This document shows positions 11,372-16,804 of a DNA stretch of 16,804 nt, one piece after another. A program made the position numbers and the translations under genes. The notes under the pieces are model-generated. The model did not search any database, had not been told where the DNA came from, and worked only from the letters and a program-made list of their open reading frames with translations. The number at the start of each line of letters is the position of its first letter. Position 1 is the stretch's first letter. Origin of the DNA: Pseudomonadota bacterium (GTDB lineage Bacteria; Pseudomonadota; Alphaproteobacteria; Sphingomonadales; Sphingomonadaceae). The stretch is taken from the NCBI GenBank assembly GCA_023422695.1, contig JAFAGN010000119.1, forward strand, positions 1-16,804, in the 5' to 3' direction.

Positions 11372-13339
11372 ATGACACTGCCCGAACGTCAGCTCGCCAA
11401 TGCCATCCGCGCGCTTGCGATGGATGCCGTCCAGGCCGCAAACAGCGGTCATCCGGGGATGCCGATGGGCATGGCCGACGTCGCGACGGTGCTCTATTCG
11501 GACTATCTGAAGTTCGATCCCACCGACCCGAAATGGGCCGATCGCGACCGATTCGTGCTGTCGGCGGGCCATGGTTCGATGCTTGCCTATGCGACCCTGC
11601 ACCTCGCGGGCTATGCGCGCCCGACGCTCGATGACATCCGCAATTTTCGCCAGCTCAACAGCCCGTGCGCCGGGCATCCCGAAAATTTCGAGCTGGAAGG
11701 CGTCGAAACGACGACCGGACCGCTGGGGCAGGGGCTGGCGACGGCGGTCGGCATGGCAATTGCCGAGCGGCATCTGAATGCGCTCTATGGCGACGATCTG
11801 GTCGATCACTGCACTTGGGTCATCGCGGGTGACGGCTGCCTGATGGAGGGCATCAACCACGAAGCCATTGGTTTGGCGGGGCATTTGCAGCTGGGCCGGA
11901 TGACCGTGCTGTGGGACGACAACAAGATCACCATCGACGGATCGACCGACCTGTCGACGAGCGAGGATATCGCGGCGCGCTATGCGGCGACCGGCTGGCA
12001 TGTCGAAAGCTGCGACGGGCATGACCCCGCCGACATCCGCCGCGCGATCGACGCCGCGCTCGCCGATCCGCGGCCGTCGCTGATCGCGTGCCGCACGATT
12101 ATCGGCTTTGGTGCGCCCAACAAGCAGGGAACGTCGGCGACACACGGTGCACCGCTCGGTGCCGACGAAATCGCCGCGGCACGGACGGAACTTGGCTGGA
12201 CGGCCGAGCCGTTCGTTATCCCGGCCGATATTGCGGCGGCGTGGGCAGCGTTCGGACAAAAGGGCAAAGCGCTTCATTCCGAATGGAATGATCGCCTCGC
12301 AACGAGCGATAAGAAAAAGGAATTTGAGGATCGACTAAACGGCAAATTCGTTGCCGGTGCGGCGTTCAAGGCCTATCTGGACGGGCTCGCCGCCGAACCT
12401 CCGAAGGTCGCGACGCGCAAGGCTTCGGAGAATACGCTGGGCGCGCTGACCGCAGATATCGCGGCGCTGGTTGGCGGCAGCGCCGACTTGACCGGTTCGA
12501 ACAACACCAAAACATCATCGACCAAGCCGCTGACGAAAGAGGATTATTCGGGCCGCTACATCTATTATGGCATCCGCGAATTCGGCATGGCCGCGGCGAT
12601 GAACGGCATGGCCTTGCACGGCGGTGTCGTTCCTTACGGCGGCACCTTCCTGGTCTTCGCCGATTATTGCCGCGCCGCAATCCGCCTGTCGGCGTTGCAG
12701 CAGCAGCGGGTGGTCTATGTGATGACCCACGACAGCATCGGGCTGGGCGAAGACGGCCCGACGCACCAGCCGATCGAGCATCTACAGTCGCTGCGCGCGA
12801 TGCCGAACCTGCTCGTGATGCGCCCCGCTGATGCGGTCGAAACCGCCGAATGCTGGGCGCTGGCGCTGGCGCAGGAAAATCGCCCGTCGCTGCTCGCGCT
12901 GACGCGTCAGAACCTCCCGCCGCTGCGTCATGACGTCACGGAAAATCTTTGTGCGAAAGGCGGTTACCGCCTTCGCGAGGCATCCGCAAAGCGTAAGGTC
13001 GTGCTGGTCGCGACGGGTTCGGAGGTCTCGCTCGCGCTCGATATTGCCCACAAGCTCGAGGCCGCGGGTCATGGCGCTGATGTTATATCCATGGTGTCGA
13101 CCGAATTGTTCGACGAACAGGATGCGGCGTATCAGGCCGACATCCTGCCCGGTGACGTCCTGACCGTCTCGATTGAGGCGGGGACGACCTTCGGCTGGGA
13201 GCGCTATACCGGCCGCGATGGCTTGCGCTTCGGCATCGACAGCTTTGGCGCATCGGCGCCGATCGACGACCTCTACGCGCATTTCGGCCTGACCGTCGAT
13301 GCGATCACCCCCAAGATTTTGGCAAAGCTCGGCAACTAA
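11372..13339 (+). CDS. tkt: Transketolase (655 aa)
   Basis: Thiamine-diphosphate enzyme (EC 2.2.1.1) moving two-carbon ketol units between sugar phosphates in the non-oxidative pentose phosphate pathway. The N-terminal domain has SGHPGMPMG (25-33), TTTGPLGQGLATAVGMAIAE (113-132) and the diphosphate/Mg motif GDGCLMEG (153-160) with DDNKITIDG (182-190). The second domain has the catalytic Glu403 in IREFGMAAAMNGMALHGG, and the C-terminal domain starts near 530. The length matches the family (E. coli 663). The ATG at 11372 is preceded by a GGGGGA ribosome binding site. It is the first gene of a same-strand run tkt-gap-pgk-fda, with 36 bases to gap. The plus-strand TTGACT at 11283 lacks a convincing -10, so no promoter is called. 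Confidence 0.97.
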   Translation: MTLPERQLANAIRALAMDAVQAANSGHPGMPMGMADVATVLYSDYLKFDPTDPKWADRDRFVLSAGHGSMLAYATLHLAGYARPTLDDIRNFRQLNSPCAGHPENFELEGVETTTGPLGQGLATAVGMAIAERHLNALYGDDLVDHCTWVIAGDGCLMEGINHEAIGLAGHLQLGRMTVLWDDNKITIDGSTDLSTSEDIAARYAATGWHVESCDGHDPADIRRAIDAALADPRPSLIACRTIIGFGAPNKQGTSATHGAPLGADEIAAARTELGWTAEPFVIPADIAAAWAAFGQKGKALHSEWNDRLATSDKKKEFEDRLNGKFVAGAAFKAYLDGLAAEPPKVATRKASENTLGALTADIAALVGGSADLTGSNNTKTSSTKPLTKEDYSGRYIYYGIREFGMAAAMNGMALHGGVVPYGGTFLVFADYCRAAIRLSALQQQRVVYVMTHDSIGLGEDGPTHQPIEHLQSLRAMPNLLVMRPADAVETAECWALALAQENRPSLLALTRQNLPPLRHDVTENLCAKGGYRLREASAKRKVVLVATGSEVSLALDIAHKLEAAGHGADVISMVSTELFDEQDAAYQADILPGDVLTVSIEAGTTFGWERYTGRDGLRFGIDSFGASAPIDDLYAHFGLTVDAITPKILAKLGN

Positions 13340-13375
13340 GGACCGGCTGGCTCCACGCAGAAAGGAATTTTCGAG

Positions 13376-14383
13376 ATGGCAGTGAAAGTTGCAATCAACG
13401 GTTTCGGACGCATCGGCCGCAATGTAGCGCGCGCCATCCTCGAGCGGACCGACCATGACCTGGAACTGGTGTCGATCAACGACCTCGCCGACGCCAAGGC
13501 GAACGCTCGCCTGTTCCAGCGCGATTCGGTCCACGGGCCGTTCAACGGCACCGTCGAAGTCGACGGCAGCGACCTGATCGTCAACGGCAAGCGCATCCAG
13601 GTGACCGCCGAGCGCGATCCCGCCAAGCTGCCCCATGCCGCCAACGGCGTCGACATCGCGCTGGAATGCACGGGCTTCTTCACCGACCGCAAGGGCGGTC
13701 AGGCGCATCTCGACGCCGGTGCCAAGCGCGTTCTGATCTCGGCCCCCGCCAAGGAAGTCGACCTGACCGTCGTCTATGGCGTGAACCACGACAAGATCGG
13801 CGCCGAGCATGTGATCGTCTCGAACGCGTCCTGCACCACCAACTGTCTCGCGCCGATGGCCAAGGTGCTGCACGAAAAGATCGGCATCGAGCGCGGGTTG
13901 ATGACCACGATCCACGCTTATACCAACGACCAGAAGATCCTCGACCAGATCCACTCCGATCCGCGCCGCGCCCGCGCCGCCGCGATGTCGATGATCCCGA
14001 CCTCGACGGGTGCCGCCGTCGCCGTCGGCCTCGTCCTGCCCGAACTCAAGGGCAAGCTCGACGGCTCGTCGATCCGTGTCCCGACCCCCAACGTCTCGGT
14101 CGTCGACCTGACCTTCACCCCCAGCCGCGACACGACCGCCGAAGAGGTCAACAAGCTGCTGAAGGAAGCCGCCGAGGGCGAGCTCAAGGGCGTGCTTGCC
14201 TTCACCGACGAGCCGCTCGTCTCGATCGATTTCAACCACGACGCCGCCAGCTCGACGATCGACAGCCTCGAAACCGCCGTCATCGACGGCAAGCTGGTCC
14301 GCGTGCTCAGCTGGTACGACAATGAATGGGGCTTCTCGAACCGCATGATCGACACCGCGGGCGTGATCGCCAAGTTCCTCTGA
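13376..14383 (+). CDS. gap: Glyceraldehyde-3-phosphate dehydrogenase, type I (335 aa)
   Basis: Cytoplasmic tetramer (EC 1.2.1.12) that oxidises and phosphorylates glyceraldehyde-3-phosphate to 1,3-bisphosphoglycerate. The NAD-binding domain has INGFGRIGRN (7-16). Asp36 in SINDLAD is the acidic residue that favours NAD over NADP. The catalytic motif SNASCTTNCLAP (149-160) gives nucleophile Cys153, with His180 in TTIHAYT. The ending WYDNEWGFSNRM is typical. Length is standard. The ATG at 13376 has AGGA nine bases upstream. It stands 36 bases after transketolase and 17 before phosphoglycerate kinase, so co-transcription is likely. Third-position C/G is stronger here than in neighbours, consistent with high expression. 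Confidence 0.98.
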   Translation: MAVKVAINGFGRIGRNVARAILERTDHDLELVSINDLADAKANARLFQRDSVHGPFNGTVEVDGSDLIVNGKRIQVTAERDPAKLPHAANGVDIALECTGFFTDRKGGQAHLDAGAKRVLISAPAKEVDLTVVYGVNHDKIGAEHVIVSNASCTTNCLAPMAKVLHEKIGIERGLMTTIHAYTNDQKILDQIHSDPRRARAAAMSMIPTSTGAAVAVGLVLPELKGKLDGSSIRVPTPNVSVVDLTFTPSRDTTAEEVNKLLKEAAEGELKGVLAFTDEPLVSIDFNHDAASSTIDSLETAVIDGKLVRVLSWYDNEWGFSNRMIDTAGVIAKFL

Positions 14384-14400
14384 ACCAAAGGAAAGCTACG

Positions 14401-15597
14401 ATGGCCGCGTTCAAGACCCTCGACGACATCGGCGACGTCACCGGCAAGAAAGTGCTGGTGCGCGTCGACCTCAATGTCCCGATGATCGACGGCGCGGTCG
14501 GCGACAAGACGCGGATCGAGGCGGCGATGCCGACGATCCGCGAATTGTCCGACAAGGGCGCGATCGTCCTGCTGCTGGCGCATTTCGGACGTCCGAAGGG
14601 CGCGAAGAACCCGACCCAGTCGCTCAGCCTCGTCATGGGCGGGGTCGAGGATGTGCTGGGCCATTCGGTGATGTATATTCCCGAAGCGATCGGTGAGGGT
14701 GCCAAGGCCGGGGTGGCGGTGCTCGCCGCGAGCGACGTCGCGGTGCTGGAAAACACGCGCTTCTATCCGGGTGAGGAAAAGAACGACCCGGCTTTTGCCG
14801 ATGCCCTCGCCGAGATCGGCGACCTTTATGTCAACGATGCCTTTTCGGCGGCGCACCGCGCGCATGGGTCGACCGAAGGCATCGCGCGGCGCTTGCCCGC
14901 CTATGCGGGCCGCGCGATGGAAGCCGAATTGAAGGCGCTCGACGCAGCGCTCGGCAATCCGGTGCATCCGGTGGCTGCAGTTGTTGGTGGTGCCAAGGTT
15001 TCGAGCAAGATTGACGTGCTGCGCAACCTTGTCGGTCAGGTCGATCACCTGATCATCGGCGGCGGGATGGCGAATACCTTCCTCGCCGCGCGCGGGGTCG
15101 ATGTCGGCAAGTCGCTGTGCGAGCATGAGCTGGTCGATACCGCCAACGCGATTTTCGACGCTGCCGATGCCGCGGGCTGCACGATCCATTTGCCCTATGA
15201 TGTGGTCGTTGCGAAGCAATTCGCACCCAATCCGCCGACGCGGACCGTCAATGTGCACGAAGTCGCCGCCGACGAGATGATCCTCGATGTTGGCCCTGCG
15301 GCGACCGAAGCGCTGGCCGATGTACTGAAGAACTGCCGCACACTGGTGTGGAACGGCCCGATGGGCGCGTTTGAGACGCCGCCGTTCGATGCTGCCACCG
15401 TGGCTTTGGCCAAGACCGCTGCGGCGCTGACCCGCGAAGGATCGCTGATCTCGGTCGCGGGCGGCGGCGATACCGTCGCGGCGCTCAACCACGCCGGGGT
15501 CGCCAAGGACTTCACCTTTGTCTCGACCGCCGGCGGCGCCTTTCTGGAATGGATGGAAGGCAAGCCGCTGCCAGGCGTGGATGCGCTGAAAGCCTGA
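14401..15597 (+). CDS. pgk: Phosphoglycerate kinase (398 aa)
   Basis: Cytoplasmic monomer (EC 2.7.2.3) transferring phosphate between 1,3-bisphosphoglycerate and ADP. The N-terminal substrate domain has RVDLNVP (21-27), HFGRPKG (61-67) and LENTRFYPGEEKND (116-129). The nucleotide domain has VVGGAKVSSKI (194-204), WNGPMGAFE (317-325) and AGGGDTVAAL (353-362). Length is normal. The frame is open back to 14326, but the ATG at 14401 was chosen because AGGA lies eight bases upstream and the protein then begins at the family's usual point. It follows gap by 17 bases. It overlaps a weak hairpin-plus-T6 at its stop codon. Confidence 0.97.
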   Translation: MAAFKTLDDIGDVTGKKVLVRVDLNVPMIDGAVGDKTRIEAAMPTIRELSDKGAIVLLLAHFGRPKGAKNPTQSLSLVMGGVEDVLGHSVMYIPEAIGEGAKAGVAVLAASDVAVLENTRFYPGEEKNDPAFADALAEIGDLYVNDAFSAAHRAHGSTEGIARRLPAYAGRAMEAELKALDAALGNPVHPVAAVVGGAKVSSKIDVLRNLVGQVDHLIIGGGMANTFLAARGVDVGKSLCEHELVDTANAIFDAADAAGCTIHLPYDVVVAKQFAPNPPTRTVNVHEVAADEMILDVGPAATEALADVLKNCRTLVWNGPMGAFETPPFDAATVALAKTAAALTREGSLISVAGGGDTVAALNHAGVAKDFTFVSTAGGAFLEWMEGKPLPGVDALKA

Positions 15598-15604
15598 GTT
15601 TTTT
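15572..15604 (+). terminator. Weak candidate terminator at the pgk stop codon
   Basis: CAGGC (15572-15576) can pair with GCCTG (15592-15596). It is followed two bases later by six T (15599-15604). The stem is only 5 bp with a 15-base loop and overlaps the pgk coding end, so any termination would be partial. It could lower aldolase expression relative to pgk. Confidence 0.3.
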
Positions 15605-15642
15605 GCGCATATTTGCATCCCGGTAGCGGGATCGCTATGCGC
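15605..15642 (+). promoter_or_regulatory. Extended imperfect hairpin in the pgk-fda gap
   Basis: The 80-base gap contains nested inverted repeats: an outer 7-bp pair GCGCATA/TATGCGC (15605-15611 with 15636-15642) and an inner 6-bp pair ATCCCG/CGGGAT (15617-15622 with 15627-15632) around loop GTAG. It lies 35 bases before the aldolase start and is not followed by a T run on either strand. It may be a leader structure or processing site in the shared transcript, or an operator. The pairing is directly visible; the role is inferred. Confidence 0.5.
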
Positions 15643-15677
15643 GCCGCCACATACGTATGCAAACCCACGGAGACGTT

Positions 15678-16568
15678 ATGACCACCGCCAATGCCGCCAT
15701 GCTGGAACAGATCAAATCGGGGCAGGGCTTTATCGCCGCGCTCGACCAGAGCGGCGGTTCGACGCCCAAGGCGCTGAAGGGCTATGGCATCGAGGCCGAC
15801 GCCTTTTCCAACGATGAGGAAATGTTCGGCCTGATCCACGCGATGCGCAGCCGCATCGTGACGTCGCCCTGCTTCAACGGCGAGAAGGTGATCGGCGCGA
15901 TCCTGTTCGAGCGGACGATGGATGGTGAGGCCGGCGGCAAGCCCGTCCCCGCGCTGCTGTGGGAACGCGGCGTGGTGCCGTTCCTGAAGGTCGACAAGGG
16001 ACTGGAGGACGAAATGAACGGCGTTCAGTTGATGAAGGCCAACCCCGACCTTGATGCGCTGTGCGCGCGCGCCGTCGCCAAGGGCGTGTTCGGCACCAAG
16101 ATGCGCAGCGTCGTCAACCTTGCCAATCCGGCAGGCGTCAAGGCGATCGTCGAACAGCAGTTTGCCGAAGCCAAGCGCATCGCGGCGCACGGACTGGTGC
16201 CGATCATCGAACCCGAAGTGAACATCAAGAGCGCCGAGCGCGATGGCGCCGATCGACTGCTGCTCAATGAAACGCTGGCTGCTCTGGACGCGTGGGACGG
16301 CGCGCCGGTGATGCTCAAGCTGTCGTTGCCGACCGAGGCGGGGTTGTTCCAGCCGCTGGTCGATCATCCGAAAGTGCTGCGCGTCGTCGCGCTGTCAGGC
16401 GGCTTTGCGCGCCCCGAAGCTTGCGCCGAGCTGGCGAAAAATCCCGGCATCATCGCGAGCTTCAGCCGCGCGTTGCTGGAAGATCTGCGCCATCAGATGA
16501 GCGATGACGAATTCGACAAATCGCTCGGCGGCGCGATCGACGAAATTCACGCGGCCTCCGTGGCCTGA
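15678..16568 (+). CDS. fda: Class I fructose-bisphosphate aldolase (296 aa)
   Basis: Schiff-base (metal-independent) aldolase (EC 4.1.2.13) of the short bacterial class I type (fda, also called fba), cleaving or forming fructose-1,6-bisphosphate. Visible active-site regions are ALDQSGGSTPKALKGYG (21-37, with Asp23), PFLKVDKG (101-108, with Lys104), GTKMRSV (139-145), PIIEPEV (175-181, with Glu178/Glu180) and VMLKLSLP (211-218), where Lys214 is the expected Schiff-base lysine. The loop SGGFAR (240-245) binds phosphate in this family. Length is typical. The ATG at 15678 was preferred because GGAG lies five bases upstream; an ATG at 15657 has no ribosome binding site. It completes the run tkt-gap-pgk-fda and supplies triose/hexose interconversion. 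Confidence 0.95.
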   Translation: MTTANAAMLEQIKSGQGFIAALDQSGGSTPKALKGYGIEADAFSNDEEMFGLIHAMRSRIVTSPCFNGEKVIGAILFERTMDGEAGGKPVPALLWERGVVPFLKVDKGLEDEMNGVQLMKANPDLDALCARAVAKGVFGTKMRSVVNLANPAGVKAIVEQQFAEAKRIAAHGLVPIIEPEVNIKSAERDGADRLLLNETLAALDAWDGAPVMLKLSLPTEAGLFQPLVDHPKVLRVVALSGGFARPEACAELAKNPGIIASFSRALLEDLRHQMSDDEFDKSLGGAIDEIHAASVA

Positions 16569-16582
16569 AGTGATGGGAGAGG

Positions 16583-16629
16583 GGTGGCAAGCCGTCGATG
16601 AGGATATCATCGGCAAGTTGCTTGCCACC
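16583..16629 (+). terminator. Long hairpin downstream of the aldolase gene
   Basis: Outer arms 16583-16592 (GGTGGCAAGC) and 16620-16629 (GCTTGCCACC) are perfectly complementary over 10 bp. An inner stem GATGA/TCATC (16597-16601 with 16607-16611) closes a 5-base loop. It starts 15 bases after the stop codon of the last gene of the sugar-phosphate run. There is no T run, so it may be a U-less terminator or a 3'-end stabiliser. Confidence 0.5.
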
Positions 16630-16758
16630 ACCCGCCCCAACAATGCCAAGTCTTGATCTGAGCGCTGAGCACCGAACCACGGCGTGATGCGACGGAGCGA
16701 AAAACGCGGGACGGGCTGTATTGGCGCGGGTGCGCTAAGCGTCGTTACCGATGCCGTA

Positions 16759-16804
16759 GCCCTGAGCTTGTCGAAGGGCGCCTATCCGAGAAGCGCCCTT
16801 CGAC
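16759..16804. repeat. REP-like palindromic element, cut by the window end
   Basis: GCCCTGAGCTTGTCGAAGGG at 16759-16778 resembles a palindromic element that, from memory, is scattered in many sphingomonad and other proteobacterial genomes. GTCGAAGGGCGC (16770-16781) and GCGCCCTTCGAC (16793-16804) form a perfect 12-bp inverted repeat with an 11-base spacer. The window stops at the end of the second arm, which probably continues as AAGCTCAGGGC. The rest of 16569-16804 shows no gene. Confidence 0.6.

Noticed and set aside
14326..14400. N-terminal extension of phosphoglycerate kinase into gap
   Set aside because: It overlaps the gap coding end in another frame and is not part of the family. The ATG at 14401 has a good ribosome binding site.
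12782..16367. Long minus-strand open frames opposite transketolase, gap, pgk and the aldolase (485, 566 and 390 codons)
   Set aside because: They lie opposite four unmistakable enzymes with conserved active sites. Their translations are His/Arg/Gly/Asp-rich and match no family; they arise from codon bias.

Overview
The window (16,804 bases, high GC) looks like a chromosomal segment of an alphaproteobacterium of the order Sphingomonadales, most likely Sphingopyxis or a near relative. This rests on the block zapA - transketolase - gap - pgk - class I aldolase, on a 6S RNA between zapA and the 5-formyltetrahydrofolate cyclo-ligase gene, and on the DUF2842 and DUF11 families. The genus is an inference. 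The left edge is an almost pure C run and the right edge lies inside a palindromic repeat, so the window may be a complete assembly contig.

Bases 60-7900 (minus strand) hold a four-gene exported-protein cassette. Reading along the minus strand it encodes a 333-residue secreted DUF11-type protein, a 154-residue secreted DUF11-like protein, a 354-residue paralogue of the first, and a 1718-residue outer-membrane protein. The large protein has a DUF11 domain, a carboxypeptidase-regulatory/SdrD_B-like domain, further Ig-like domains and a long C-terminal beta-barrel region. All four have signal peptides. Three share a mature N-terminal module built around I-T/S-N-T-A, and the three small ones end at the last DUF11 strand. 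Both real gaps in the cassette carry inverted repeats just ahead of a ribosome binding site. It is the best candidate here for an undescribed surface or secretion assembly.

Bases 8099-9415 (plus strand) hold an AI-2E/PerM-family membrane protein and a tRNA-Asp(GUC), whose consensus -35 box overlaps the upstream stop codon. Bases 9494-11203 (minus strand) run small coiled-coil protein - zapA - 6S RNA - 5-formyltetrahydrofolate cyclo-ligase - DUF2842 membrane protein, ending in a very long hairpin that contains the last stop codon.

Bases 11372-16568 (plus strand) encode transketolase, NAD-type glyceraldehyde-3-phosphate dehydrogenase, phosphoglycerate kinase and class I fructose-bisphosphate aldolase. 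Together they link lower glycolysis/gluconeogenesis to the non-oxidative pentose phosphate pathway. No gene is seen in 16569-16804, which carries a hairpin and the truncated palindromic repeat. No CRISPR array, insertion sequence or phage gene was seen.
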